Source: Desulfotomaculum sp.
GTDB lineage: Bacteria; Bacillota; Desulfotomaculia; Desulfotomaculales; Nap2-2B
Assembly: GCA_003513005.1 (NCBI GenBank)
Contig: DOTD01000041.1
Span: 1 to 32,255, forward strand
Direction of reading: 5' to 3'
DNA: 32,255 bases
The position numbers and the translations under genes were made by a program. Shown here piece after piece: positions 14,418 through 23,476 of the stretch (the stretch's first letter is position 1; each line of letters opens with the position of its first letter). The notes under the pieces were generated by a model that did no database searches, was not told the origin of the DNA, and saw only the letters and a program-made list of their open reading frames with translations.

Positions 14418-15320
14418 TCATCGATATTTTTCAACCGTCAGTCCAGGTAGCTTTCTAAATATTTCCTCAAGCAAACCAACATAACTGTTCAAGGGTACTT
14501 TGAGAGAATTTGCAATAGGGTGGCATTTTGTTTTCAGGAGGAAAAAAGTTGTTTTTGATAAACACAGCTCCGGCAGTGTTTCATAATACCCCATGCCTTT
14601 GGCGAAAAGCAAATCAGCCTGCCCGATTAACCTGGAAAACTCCGGGGAGGCATTGTCAAGATCCAGCCCCGGGCTGTCAGTGCCTGTTGTAGCGACTCTA
14701 TAAAATTTTTCTCTAATTCCGCTTTGAGTTAGATCATGCAGTGTAAGATCGTTTTGCACAGGACTCTCTTTGACAACGTAAAAAACGTCGGTATATTTCT
14801 CCAGGTAAGTAAGCAAGGGGAGATCGAAGAAACACTCCCCGGTATTATCTGCAAAATAAAGTATTTTTTTTCGATCCTGGCACTTACCATAATATACCAG
14901 TATGTCCTGTAATCTGTCAACATCATTAATAGCCAATTTAACCGGTTTGCTTAACTCATCCTGCAATGTGTCAGGGTCCATAAAAAAGTCCAGGCTGTTG
15001 CCTAAAGCTGCAAAATTAATTAAAGAATCAAGGTTGTTTTCCAATTTTTCACCCAAATCTCCGGCTATACGCCTGGCTATGCTCATTTCTTTTTCTTTAA
15101 CAGCCGCAAACGGATCTTCATTTTTACCTGCTTTCCGGATATTCCTTTGAATCTCACCGGCTAAATAAGCCGGCGCCAAATCCAAGGAGAAATTTCTTTT
15201 TAAAAAAGATATGCTTTTAAACAGAACCTCTTCTCTTTTTTGCAGATCGGAAACCGCAAGCCCGGCTGTACGTTTCGTAAGATCCTCAAGACAAGCCAGG
15301 CATTCTTTTGATGCACGCAA
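14418..15320 (-). CDS. DUF89 / ARMT1-like damage-control phosphatase family protein
   Basis: DUF89 proteins are metal-dependent phosphatases proposed to clear unwanted phosphorylated metabolites such as sugar phosphates or phosphopantetheine forms. The 300-residue protein has the prokaryotic CxxC near the N-terminus (Cys7, Cys10), the core motif ADNTGE (157-162) with Asp166, VKESPVQND (183-191), AKGMGYYETL (240-249) and LLKTKCHPIA (261-270). The start is TTG at 15318-15320 behind GGGGGTG. It sits inside the his operon between hisF and hisI (25 and 14 nt gaps). From the location I infer a substrate linked to phosphoribosyl intermediates, but nothing in the sequence proves it. The family call is firm; the function is open. 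Confidence 0.8.
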   Translation of the reverse strand: MRASKECLACLEDLTKRTAGLAVSDLQKREEVLFKSISFLKRNFSLDLAPAYLAGEIQRNIRKAGKNEDPFAAVKEKEMSIARRIAGDLGEKLENNLDSLINFAALGNSLDFFMDPDTLQDELSKPVKLAINDVDRLQDILVYYGKCQDRKKILYFADNTGECFFDLPLLTYLEKYTDVFYVVKESPVQNDLTLHDLTQSGIREKFYRVATTGTDSPGLDLDNASPEFSRLIGQADLLFAKGMGYYETLPELCLSKTTFFLLKTKCHPIANSLKVPLNSYVGLLEEIFRKLPGLTVEKYR

Positions 15321-15345
15321 TTTTTTTTCACCCCCGAAAAAATAT

Positions 15346-16107
15346 TTATAGCCTTACCGGTACACCTTTTTTACGCAGATATTTTTTTGCCTGAAGAATT
15401 GAATACTCGCCGAAGTGAAAAATAGAAGCCGCCAGCACTGCGTCAGCCTCGCCTTCGACAAGGCCTTGGACAAGGTGCTCCAGCGTACCTACTCCTCCGG
15501 ACGCAATTACCGGTATTCGGACAGCTCTTGCAATCGCAAGAGTCAGGGGGATGTCATAACCGTCTTTTGTGCCGTCCCTGTCCATACTTGTCAGCAGGAT
15601 CTCTCCGGCGCCAAGCTTCTCTGCTTTAACAGCCCAGCCAACAGCGTCAATACCCGTCGGATACCGTCCGCCGTGTGTATATACTTCCCATTTTTTTTCG
15701 GTCCCAATCTGTTTGGCGTCGATAGCCACGACTATACACTGGGTACCGAATCGTTCGGCGCTTTCAGCAATCAGCGGAGGATTTAAAACTGCGGCGGTGT
15801 TTAACGAAACCTTGTCGGCGCCAGCGGTTAGAATATCCCGGATATCACCCAGGGAAGAGATGCCCCCGCCGACTGTATAGGGTATAAAAACTTCACCGGC
15901 AGTCCTGTAGACCATATCCAGCATTGTCTTGCGCCCCTGGGCTGACGCTTTGATATCAAGGAAGACCAGTTCATCGGCTCCCTCGCGATCATAGAAAGCG
16001 GCCAGTTCGACAGGATCTCCCGCATCACGCAAATTTAGAAAATTTGTCCCCTTGACAACCCTTCCTTCAGCTACGTCAAGACAGGGTATGATACGCTTGG
16101 TTAACAT
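15346..16107 (-). CDS. hisF: Imidazole glycerol phosphate synthase, cyclase subunit
   Basis: HisF takes ammonia from HisH and forms imidazole glycerol phosphate and AICAR from PRFAR. It is a (beta/alpha)8 barrel of 253 residues, the normal length. The catalytic aspartates are Asp11 (IIPCLDV) and Asp130 (VVAID). Other phosphate-site motifs are TVGGGI (78-83) and ASGGVG near the C-terminal side. AICAR released here feeds purine synthesis through PurH, encoded in the same gene series. ATG follows AAGGTG; the upstream hisA stop is 9 nt away. Confidence 0.98.
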   Translation of the reverse strand: MLTKRIIPCLDVAEGRVVKGTNFLNLRDAGDPVELAAFYDREGADELVFLDIKASAQGRKTMLDMVYRTAGEVFIPYTVGGGISSLGDIRDILTAGADKVSLNTAAVLNPPLIAESAERFGTQCIVVAIDAKQIGTEKKWEVYTHGGRYPTGIDAVGWAVKAEKLGAGEILLTSMDRDGTKDGYDIPLTLAIARAVRIPVIASGGVGTLEHLVQGLVEGEADAVLAASIFHFGEYSILQAKKYLRKKGVPVRL

Positions 16108-16116
16108 AACTTTGCT

Positions 16117-16845
16117 TCACCTTTTTTCTATTAAAGACAGGGCATCTTTTAAATTAATACTGCCCGTATATAACGCCTTCCCAGTAATAACCGCTTCGAC
16201 ACCTGCATCTTCCAGGCTTGATACGGCTATTAAATCGTCCATATCTGAGATCCCGCCGGCGGCAATAATCTTAAGTCCGGTAACCCTGGCAACTCTTTCA
16301 GTAGCAGCCAGGTTAGGCCCTTTTAAAGTTCCGTCCCGTTTTACATCCGTAAAAACCAAACGGTTTATGCCTCTCGCCTTCATCTGGATGGCCAATTCAA
16401 GGGCGTCTTTTTCAGAGGTCACACCCCATCCCTCAATGGCCACTTTGCCATCTCTCGCATCAATTCCTACGGCAATGGCTTCACCGTATTTTTCTGCCGC
16501 CTGAGCGACCAGTTCAGGATTGACAATTGCCGCAGTACCCAGGATAACACGCTTTGCGCCAATTTCTAGCAGTTCTTCAATAGTTGACATTTCCCTTATA
16601 CCGCCGCCTACTTCGACGGGAATTTTCAGTGTCGCTGTAATTTCCCTGATAATTTCAAGGTTTTTCAGTCCTCCTGTAAAAGCACCGTCAAGATCCACAA
16701 CGTGCAGCCAGCTCGCGCCCTGCGATTCCCACAGCCGGGCCATAGCTACCGGGTCGTCCGAATAAACAGTTTCCCTGTCCACACGTCCCTCAACAAGCCT
16801 TACACACTTTCCCTCACGCAAATCAACCGCGGGGATTACGATCAT
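16117..16845 (-). CDS. hisA: ProFAR isomerase (phosphoribosylformimino-AICAR-P isomerase)
   Basis: HisA isomerises ProFAR to PRFAR, the substrate of HisHF. With ATG at 16843-16845 the protein has 242 residues and opens MIVIPAVDLREGKCVRL as the family does; the longer frame to 16956 adds 37 unrelated residues inside hisH and is rejected. The catalytic pair is Asp8 and Asp129 (VGID). Glycine-rich phosphate sites VEVGGGIRE (78-86) and AAGGIS are visible. The start overlaps the last 23 nt of hisH, so translation is likely coupled. Confidence 0.97.
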   Translation of the reverse strand: MIVIPAVDLREGKCVRLVEGRVDRETVYSDDPVAMARLWESQGASWLHVVDLDGAFTGGLKNLEIIREITATLKIPVEVGGGIREMSTIEELLEIGAKRVILGTAAIVNPELVAQAAEKYGEAIAVGIDARDGKVAIEGWGVTSEKDALELAIQMKARGINRLVFTDVKRDGTLKGPNLAATERVARVTGLKIIAAGGISDMDDLIAVSSLEDAGVEAVITGKALYTGSINLKDALSLIEKR

Positions 16846-17452
16846 TTTTTGCCACCAACCCCCCAAAATTTTTAAGAATCCTGAGTCCCAGCGTACTGCT
16901 TTTTTCAGGATGAAACTGGATTCCAAAAATATTGTCTTTTTGTACCATTGACGCAAAATTAATTCCGTATTCTGTGATACCTGTTATCTGATCAGGAATT
17001 TCAGCGTCAACAAAATATGAATGCACAAAGTAAAAATGTGAACCGTTCAATATCCCATCCATCAAGGGGCTTTCTTTTTTAAAATAAACCTTATTCCAGC
17101 CCATGTGGGGTACTTTCACAGAGTCAGGCAGCTTTTTGACCCTGCCGGGGAAGATTCCCATTCCGTCATTCAGTCCGAACTCTTCGCTGACCTCAAAAAG
17201 CATCTGCAGCCCCAGGCAAATACCTAATAATGGCTTACCGGCGTTAATTCCAGAAAAAATTGGTTCTAACAGTCCTGTCTGTTTTAAATTTTCCATAGCC
17301 TTGGCGAACGCCCCGACACCGGGCAAAACTATCCCTGAGGATCTGGAAAGTGACAAGGCGTCACTAACTACCGAAGCTTCCCACCCCGCCTTCTCGAATC
17401 CCTTTTGGACGCTCCGCAAGTTTCCCATCCCGTAATCTATAATTGCAATCAT
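16823..17452 (-). CDS. hisH: Imidazole glycerol phosphate synthase, glutamine amidotransferase subunit
   Basis: HisH splits glutamine and passes ammonia to HisF. The class I glutaminase triad is complete: Cys79 (LLGICLGLQMLF), His181 and Glu183 (IQFHPEKSS). PGVGAF (44-49) forms the oxyanion strand. The 209-residue length is typical. ATG at 17450-17452 opens IAIIDYGMGNLRSV, the family N-terminus. Its gene lies between hisB and hisA, the usual order, with its partner hisF two genes away. Confidence 0.98.
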   Translation of the reverse strand: MIAIIDYGMGNLRSVQKGFEKAGWEASVVSDALSLSRSSGIVLPGVGAFAKAMENLKQTGLLEPIFSGINAGKPLLGICLGLQMLFEVSEEFGLNDGMGIFPGRVKKLPDSVKVPHMGWNKVYFKKESPLMDGILNGSHFYFVHSYFVDAEIPDQITGITEYGINFASMVQKDNIFGIQFHPEKSSTLGLRILKNFGGLVAKNDRNPRG

Positions 17453-17488
17453 AATAAAGACCCCTAAACTTTTATCTTAAATTAACTC

Positions 17489-18085
17489 CTATTCAATTAC
17501 TCCCTTTGTAGATGGAATATCTTTTATCCGCTCATCAAAGGAAACAGCGCTGCGTAAGGCGCGGCCCAAAGACTTGAAAACCGCTTCACAAATATGATGG
17601 GAATTTGTTCCAGATAATTGCCTGATATGCAGGGTCAGTCCTCCGTTTACAGCCAGGGCTCTAAAAAACTCTTCAACCAACTCGGTATCAAAATCGCCTA
17701 TGCGTGGCGAGGGGAAATTTACTTCGAAGACCAGAAAACCCCTTCCGCTGATGTCTATTGCCGTCATTACAAGAGCCTCATCCATAGGCACGATCGCCTG
17801 GCCGAAACGGGCAATTCCTGCTTTGCCGCCAAGAGCGTCCTTAATAGCCTGGCCCAGGCAGATGCCGATGTCCTCAACTGTATGGTGAGCATCAACAAAC
17901 AGATCGCCTTTGCCAGTAAGTTCAAGATCAAAACAGGCATGCCTGGTCCATAGGCGCAGCATATGTTCAAAAAAACCTATCCCGGTATGGACGGAACATT
18001 CTCCCTTCCCGTCAAGGCTGATCAGGACTTTTATATCAGTCTCATTTGTTTTCCGGCTGATTCCGGCAGTTCTTTCCTTTGCCAT
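17489..18085 (-). CDS. hisB: Imidazoleglycerol-phosphate dehydratase
   Basis: HisB dehydrates imidazole glycerol phosphate to imidazole acetol phosphate. The 198-residue protein is the monofunctional form without a phosphatase domain. Mn-binding repeats are visible: FFEHML near residue 38, DAHHTVEDIGICLG in the first half, and TNSHHICEAVFKSLGRALR in the second half. Histidinol-phosphate phosphatase is not in this window unless the DUF89 protein does it, which I do not claim. ATG follows a GGGGGGAT ribosome site. The gap to hisC upstream (80 nt) is made almost wholly of a dispersed repeat. Confidence 0.97.
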   Translation of the reverse strand: MAKERTAGISRKTNETDIKVLISLDGKGECSVHTGIGFFEHMLRLWTRHACFDLELTGKGDLFVDAHHTVEDIGICLGQAIKDALGGKAGIARFGQAIVPMDEALVMTAIDISGRGFLVFEVNFPSPRIGDFDTELVEEFFRALAVNGGLTLHIRQLSGTNSHHICEAVFKSLGRALRSAVSFDERIKDIPSTKGVIE

Positions 18086-18108
18086 ACAGATCCCCCCGCC
18101 TTTATAAC

Positions 18109-18200
18109 TATCCTAAAAATTAACTTGCATTAGGAAGGTCAACTATCTATTTGCTCAAGGTCGCCTCAGCCCGTCATTGTCACGGTTCGCTCAGGTGCTC
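18109..18200. repeat. Dispersed ~92-bp hairpin repeat, copy B, fused to hisC
   Basis: Copy of the element at 3381-3472. The hisC stop codon (18166-18168) lies inside it, so the last 11 residues of HisC and the stop are encoded by the repeat. The rest fills the hisC-hisB gap. The foldable part is kept, with one arm rescued by a G-T wobble. Confidence 0.7.
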
Positions 18201-19266
18201 CGTTCCCGTTTAAAACAGCCTGCAAACTATCCAGAAACAATTTATTCTCATTTTCCCGTCCTACAGTAACCCGAAGGCAGTCTTCGATGCCCGGCGCATG
18301 GACATTGCGAATCAGGACACCCTTTTTTAGAAGGCCATCAAAAACTTCCTTGCCCCTTAGCTGTGTGCGGAAGAATATGAAATTAGCCTCGCTGGGGTAT
18401 ACGGTTACGTTCTTAATCACCGACATTTCCTCAATAAGCTTGTCCCGCGTCTCTATAATTTTATTGACCATTAATTTAAAATCGCCGTTGTTGGATAAAA
18501 CCGTCCTGGCAGCCAGCTGTGAGAAGATATTCAGATTAAAAGGCTGCTTTACCCTGTGTATTTCTTTAACAACCTCAGGATTGCCCAGGAGGTAGCCAAC
18601 TCTAAGTCCCGCCAGGCCAAAGGCCTTGGAAAACGTACGAAGTATAACAAGGTTAGGATAACTGTTTAATAACTTAAGGCAGCTTTCGCCGCCAAAATCT
18701 ATATAGGCTTCATCAACTACAATAAGAGCTTCGCTTTGTTCCAAAAGATTCTGAATATCCTCAACCGGAGTGGCATTTGCTGTAGGATTATTCGGTGAAC
18801 AGACAATAACCGCACGCGCCTGACAGCTTTTGCAAGTTTCGGCGACAGCAGAAACATCCACTTCGAATTTGGACCCCCTGGATACTTCGACTGGTTTAGC
18901 CCCGGCAATCAGGCTGTGAATACGGTACATCGAAAACGTCGGGGTTGGTATAATTACATGTCCCCCGTTTCCAAAGACAAGCAAAATATTCAAGATAAGC
19001 TCATCCGACCCGTTGCCGGCCATGATTCCTTCTTTTGGCACGCCTGTATATTCCGACAAAGCCGCGATAAGCTCGGCAGACATCGGGTCCGGGTACCGTG
19101 TGAACGATTTCAAACGCTCACAGGTCTCTTTGATTATATCTTCCGGGAATTCAAAAGGGTTCTCATTAGCATCAAGTTTGACGATCCCCTCGCCGACCCT
19201 TGGAGCCTCGTAGGCTATGATTTCATTTAAATCTCGGCGTAAGATTCCTTGAAGATTAAAACTCAT
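18166..19266 (-). CDS. hisC: Histidinol-phosphate aminotransferase with repeat-derived tail
   Basis: HisC is a PLP enzyme that transaminates imidazole acetol phosphate. In 366 residues the fold-type I motifs are clear: LDANENP (31-37), AGNGSDE (83-89), CSPNNPT (156-162), VDEAYIDF (184-191), and the PLP lysine Lys214 in TFSKAFGLAGLRVGY. The core ends at LRVTVGRENENKLFLDSLQ and then LN. The final residues GAPERTVTMTG (356-366) come from the dispersed repeat at 18109-18200 and have no family counterpart that I know. The ATG (19264-19266) directly follows the hisD stop (TAAATG), so translation is coupled. Confidence 0.96.
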   Translation of the reverse strand: MSFNLQGILRRDLNEIIAYEAPRVGEGIVKLDANENPFEFPEDIIKETCERLKSFTRYPDPMSAELIAALSEYTGVPKEGIMAGNGSDELILNILLVFGNGGHVIIPTPTFSMYRIHSLIAGAKPVEVSRGSKFEVDVSAVAETCKSCQARAVIVCSPNNPTANATPVEDIQNLLEQSEALIVVDEAYIDFGGESCLKLLNSYPNLVILRTFSKAFGLAGLRVGYLLGNPEVVKEIHRVKQPFNLNIFSQLAARTVLSNNGDFKLMVNKIIETRDKLIEEMSVIKNVTVYPSEANFIFFRTQLRGKEVFDGLLKKGVLIRNVHAPGIEDCLRVTVGRENENKLFLDSLQAVLNGNGAPERTVTMTG

Positions 19267-20556
19267 TTAAGAACCCCCAAGCCTTTTTTCGATTGTCTTT
19301 GCATGTGCGTCAAGTCCTTCCAACCGGGCAATTCTGCTTACATGCTCCCCGGCTTCTGCCAGGGCTTCTCTGGAAAAACTAATTACACTTGACTTTTTTA
19401 AAAATGCATCGACGCTCAATGGAGAGAAAAAACGCGCCGTGCCTCCGGTCGGCAATATATGATTGGGACCGGCAAGGTAATCACCAATTGACTCGGGTGA
19501 ATAGGGACCAAGGAAAACAGCTCCTGCGTTTCTTACGTAAGTTAACCAATGGAAAGGATTTTCTGCAACGAGTTCAAGGTGCTCCGGGGCAAAACTGTTG
19601 GCGAGTTCCATCGCTTTCTCCAGATTGTCCGTGATTACTACGGCGCCTTGATCCTCAAGAGAACGTGAAGCAATATTTTTCCTGGACAAAGAAGGAAGCT
19701 GACGCGCAATCTCATCCCGGACAAGATTGGCCAGCGCTTCGCCAGGTGTAAACAAAAGAGCTGTCGATAAAGGATCATGTTCAGCCTGGGCAAGCAGATC
19801 AGCAGCAATATAACACGGATCAGCCGAATCGTCAGCCACGATGACTACTTCGCTTGGTCCGGCCAGCATATCGATATCCACCCTGCCGTAGACCTGTTGT
19901 TTGGCCAGTGTTACATAGATGTTGCCCGGACCGGTGATCTTGTCCACAGGTTTGATGCTTTCCGTTCCGTAAGCCAGCGCCGCAACAGCCTGCGCGCCCC
20001 CTGCTTTATAAATCTCCGTTACCCCCGCCTCGACAGCCGCTATTATGGTATTTTTATTGATCCCGCCGTCTGCGGAAGGAGGTGTAACCATGACTATTTC
20101 CTTAACGCCGGCCACCCGGGCGGGGACAGCGTTCATCAACACGGAGGACGGATAAGCCGCAGTACCCCCTGGAACATAGATACCGACACGGGCCAAAGGC
20201 CTTACCAGCTGACCGAGAAAAATCCCCTGTTTGCCGGCGTCAAACCAGGAATTGGGCAGCTGCTTTTTATGAAAATCCTCTATCCGTTCCATAGCAAAGC
20301 GCAGAGATTCCAAAAAGCCTTCATCGGCCTGCCTGTACGCTTCTTTGCGTTCACTGTCTGTCACCTTTAATTGTCCCGGCTGTAATTTTACTCCGTCAAA
20401 TGCCTCCGTATAGGCGCATAAAGCCTTGTCGCCCTGTTCCCTGACGTTTGTCAAAATGTCTTTTACCCGATCCCCGGCTCCAGCAGGAGAAGAAAATTGC
20501 CTGCCGAAAAAACGGGACTTCTCAAATTCCTGGAAATGAATAATCCTGATTGGCAT
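19267..20556 (-). CDS. hisD: Histidinol dehydrogenase
   Basis: HisD is the zinc enzyme that makes two NAD+-dependent oxidations from histidinol to histidine, the last steps of the pathway. The 429-residue length is normal. Family stretches visible: YVPGGTAAYPSSVLMNAVPA, TGPGNIYVTLAK, IDMLAGPSEVVIVAD, DLLAQAEHDPLSTA, FAPEHLEL and AGPNHILPTGG. It is the first his gene after purD (43-nt gap, no terminator seen), so the his genes probably ride on the purine transcript or an undetected internal promoter. hisG and hisZ, which often precede hisD, are missing here. Confidence 0.98.
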   Translation of the reverse strand: MPIRIIHFQEFEKSRFFGRQFSSPAGAGDRVKDILTNVREQGDKALCAYTEAFDGVKLQPGQLKVTDSERKEAYRQADEGFLESLRFAMERIEDFHKKQLPNSWFDAGKQGIFLGQLVRPLARVGIYVPGGTAAYPSSVLMNAVPARVAGVKEIVMVTPPSADGGINKNTIIAAVEAGVTEIYKAGGAQAVAALAYGTESIKPVDKITGPGNIYVTLAKQQVYGRVDIDMLAGPSEVVIVADDSADPCYIAADLLAQAEHDPLSTALLFTPGEALANLVRDEIARQLPSLSRKNIASRSLEDQGAVVITDNLEKAMELANSFAPEHLELVAENPFHWLTYVRNAGAVFLGPYSPESIGDYLAGPNHILPTGGTARFFSPLSVDAFLKKSSVISFSREALAEAGEHVSRIARLEGLDAHAKTIEKRLGGS

Positions 20557-20599
20557 TCGGCATAAATTCTCCCAATCTTTTTTACTTAAAACACTGCCA

Positions 20600-21865
20600 T
20601 CATCTATGCAGAGCTTTATACCCGATATCTTTCCGGTAGTGCATATCCTTAAATTTTATCCGTTTTACACCGTCGTATGCTTTCGTAATTGCTTCCTGAA
20701 TATCAGGCGCAAAAGTTGTTACTCCTAGAACCCTGCCGCCGGAAGTAACCGTGTGGCCGCCTTTATTTTTCGTACCGGCATGGAACACCTGAAGATCATC
20801 CGGCAGCCCTTCAAGGCCCTCAATCGGATACCCCGTAGAATAATGACCGGGATATCCCCCTGAAGCCAAAACAACGCATATGGACGAACCCTTCTTCCAG
20901 CTGACTTTCTGCAAAGCAAGTTTACCCGTCACAACAGATTCGCAAATATCGATCAAATCTGTTTCCAGAAGCATCAATAAAGGCTGGGCTTCCGGGTCGC
21001 CGAAACGCACATTGAACTCCAGCGTCTTAATCCCCTGACGGGTGATCATCAAGCCTGCATAAAGCACGCCTTGATAGGGACAGCCCTCCCGGGCAAGCGC
21101 GCTGACCATAGGTTTTAAAACCCCTTCCAGGGCTAATTGCGAAATTTCGGGCGTACAAACAGGCGCGGGAGCATAAGCGCCCATTCCCCCCGTGTTGGGT
21201 CCGCAGTCGGCGTCATAAACCTGCTTGTGATCCTGGGCAGATACCATAGGAATAACAGTTTCACCGTCCGTGAAGGCCATTACGCTTACTTCCTCGCCTT
21301 CCAGACACTCTTCGATAACTACTCTTTTCCCCGCAGAGCCAAAAACGCTTTTTACCATTATGTCTTCAACTGCCGCCAGTGCCTGTTCAACCGTTGAGCA
21401 TACTATAACACCTTTGCCGGCAGCAAGACCGTCGGCCTTTACGACGCAGGGCGCGCCGTTCTTTTTAATGTAATCCGCGGCTAATCCGGGATCGCTGAAA
21501 ACAGCAAAGCTTGCCGTAGGAATATTGTATTTGTCCATGAGAGTTTTTGACCATACTTTGCTTCCTTCTATCGCAGCCGCCCGGGATGACGGCCCGAAAA
21601 CACTCAAACCGGCCTCTTTAAAGGAATCTACAATGCCGTCAGTCAACGGAGCTTCCGGACCCACGAGGGTCATCTCTATTTTTTCCCGGCGCGCAAAATC
21701 CAAAAGACGGGGTATATTATCAACGCTGATATCAACGCATTCAGCCTGTCCGGCTATGCCGGCATTCCCAGGAGCGCAGAAGACCTGGCTGACCCGGGGA
21801 CTCTGCCGTATTTTCCAGACCAGCGCATGTTCCCGCCCGCCGGAACCGATAACTAAAACCTTCAC
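20600..21865 (-). CDS. purD: Phosphoribosylamine-glycine ligase
   Basis: PurD joins glycine to phosphoribosylamine, step two of purine synthesis. It is an ATP-grasp enzyme of 421 residues, as usual. Visible: VIGSGGREHALVWK at the N-terminus, GPEAPL, the ATP-grasp stretch VKADGLAAGKGVIVC, EECLEGEEVSVMAFTDG, the family signature FNVRFGDPEAQP, and LASGGYPG. The start is GTG at 21863-21865 behind GGAGGGTGAG. It closes the purine run purH-purD and is followed by hisD. Confidence 0.98.
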   Translation of the reverse strand: MKVLVIGSGGREHALVWKIRQSPRVSQVFCAPGNAGIAGQAECVDISVDNIPRLLDFARREKIEMTLVGPEAPLTDGIVDSFKEAGLSVFGPSSRAAAIEGSKVWSKTLMDKYNIPTASFAVFSDPGLAADYIKKNGAPCVVKADGLAAGKGVIVCSTVEQALAAVEDIMVKSVFGSAGKRVVIEECLEGEEVSVMAFTDGETVIPMVSAQDHKQVYDADCGPNTGGMGAYAPAPVCTPEISQLALEGVLKPMVSALAREGCPYQGVLYAGLMITRQGIKTLEFNVRFGDPEAQPLLMLLETDLIDICESVVTGKLALQKVSWKKGSSICVVLASGGYPGHYSTGYPIEGLEGLPDDLQVFHAGTKNKGGHTVTSGGRVLGVTTFAPDIQEAITKAYDGVKRIKFKDMHYRKDIGYKALHR

Positions 21866-21887
21866 CTGCTCACCCTCCGATAAACGT

Positions 21888-23426
21888 CTAGTGCTTAAAG
21901 TGTCTCAATCCCGTAAAAATCATGGCTATACCGTGCTCGTCACAGGCGGTAATGGATTCTTCATCCCGCATGGATCCGCCTGGCTGAATAATGGCAACTA
22001 TTCCTGCTTTTGCAGCCTCATCCACTGTATCACGGAAAGGGAAGAAGGCGTCTGAACCCATCACAGCGCCGCGGGATCGCTCCCCGGCTTGACCCAGTGC
22101 AATCCGTGCTGAACCGACACGGTTCATTTGACCGGCTCCAACGCCAATCAGCTGACGGTCCCTGGTTACAACAATAGCGTTCGACTTGACATGCTTAACA
22201 ACTGTCATGGCAAAAAGCAGTTCCGCCATCTGCTCGCTGGTCGGCTGTTTTTTGGTGACTACTTTTATCTGATCGGTTTTTACTGTTTCCAGGTCAATTT
22301 CCTGCAGTAAAAAACCGCCTTTTACTTTGCGCAGATCCAGGTTGTCGGCTGGTTTTCCTGACAAAGGACCTGTTTTAAGCAAGCGCAGGTTTTGTTTCGC
22401 AGAAAGAATCTCAAGAGCTTCCGGAGTAAAATCAGGCGCTATAATCGCCTCTAAAAAGATCTTGGCCATCTCTTTTGCGGTTTCAGCGTCAACATCCCGG
22501 TTGAAAGCCACTATCCCGCCAAAAGCCGATGTGGGATCTCCTTCAAAGGCCCTCAGGTAGGCGTCAACCAGCTTTTCTGAGTTTGCAGCCCCACATGGGC
22601 TGTTATGCTTGACGATTATCGCCGAGGGGCTGGAGAATTCACTGACTAATCCCAGGGCGGAGTTTAAGTCAAGTATATTGTTAAAAGACAGTTCCTTGCC
22701 TGAAAGCTGCTGCGCATTCCCGACCGAAGGGTCCTTCGCGCCGGGCTGACGGTAAAAAGCAGCTTTCTGGTGCGGGTTTTCCCCGTATCGCAGGGACTGC
22801 GCCAGTTCCGCCGACAGAATAAGAGTGGAAGGAAATAAAGAACTTTTGCCGGCAATCTCACGCAGGTAACCGGCTATTGCCGCGTCATAGGCGGACACAT
22901 GGCTGAAAGCTTCAAGCGCTAAAAGAAGCCTGAATTTATCATCTATCCTGTCTTTCTGCAGAGCATCAAGCAGATCCGGATACCGGTCAGGATCCACAAC
23001 CACTAATACGTTGTTATAATTCTTGGCCGCCGCCCTGATCATTGTCGGTCCGCCGATATCTATATTCTCAATAGCTTCTTCCAGGGTAACCCCCGGCTTG
23101 GCGACGGTTTCCCTGAACGGATACAAGTTGACCACAACCAGGTCAATCGTGCCTATCTTAAGTTCGTTTAACTGGCTGATATGTTCGGGTGATCTTAAAG
23201 CCAGTATCCCGGCATGTATATTGGGGTGTAATGTTTTAACGCGTCCGTCAAGGATTTCCGGGAAACCTGTAACATCAGTAATGTATGTAACCGGAAGGCC
23301 AGATTCTTTTAAAAATTTGCAGGTACCGCCGGTTGAGATTATCTCAACTTCCATCTCGGTCAAAGACCCTGCAAATTCTTTAAGCCCGGCTTTGTTGGAT
23401 ACACTAATTAGAGCACGCTTGATCAT
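21888..23426 (-). CDS. purH: Bifunctional AICAR transformylase / IMP cyclohydrolase
   Basis: PurH does the last two steps to IMP. The 512-residue protein has the MGS-like IMP cyclohydrolase domain first (ALISVSNKAGLKEFA; ISTGGTCKFL; DGRVKTLHPNIH) and the AICAR transformylase domain after about residue 200 (LRYGENPHQKAAFYR; IVKHNSPCGAA; SDAFFPFRDTVD; ending QPGGSMRDEE). ATG follows GAAGGAGGG, a strong site. It can also consume the AICAR released by HisHF, encoded downstream in the same series. The gap from purN is 50 nt. Confidence 0.98.
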   Translation of the reverse strand: MIKRALISVSNKAGLKEFAGSLTEMEVEIISTGGTCKFLKESGLPVTYITDVTGFPEILDGRVKTLHPNIHAGILALRSPEHISQLNELKIGTIDLVVVNLYPFRETVAKPGVTLEEAIENIDIGGPTMIRAAAKNYNNVLVVVDPDRYPDLLDALQKDRIDDKFRLLLALEAFSHVSAYDAAIAGYLREIAGKSSLFPSTLILSAELAQSLRYGENPHQKAAFYRQPGAKDPSVGNAQQLSGKELSFNNILDLNSALGLVSEFSSPSAIIVKHNSPCGAANSEKLVDAYLRAFEGDPTSAFGGIVAFNRDVDAETAKEMAKIFLEAIIAPDFTPEALEILSAKQNLRLLKTGPLSGKPADNLDLRKVKGGFLLQEIDLETVKTDQIKVVTKKQPTSEQMAELLFAMTVVKHVKSNAIVVTRDRQLIGVGAGQMNRVGSARIALGQAGERSRGAVMGSDAFFPFRDTVDEAAKAGIVAIIQPGGSMRDEESITACDEHGIAMIFTGLRHFKH

Positions 23427-23476
23427 TTTTGCCCTCCTTCATTTATAATACTCTTTACTAAACCGCTATTTTCAGA

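Noticed and set aside
16846..16956. 37-residue N-terminal extension of HisA
   Set aside because: It lies inside hisH, lacks similarity to HisA, and the family N-terminus begins at the ATG at 16845.
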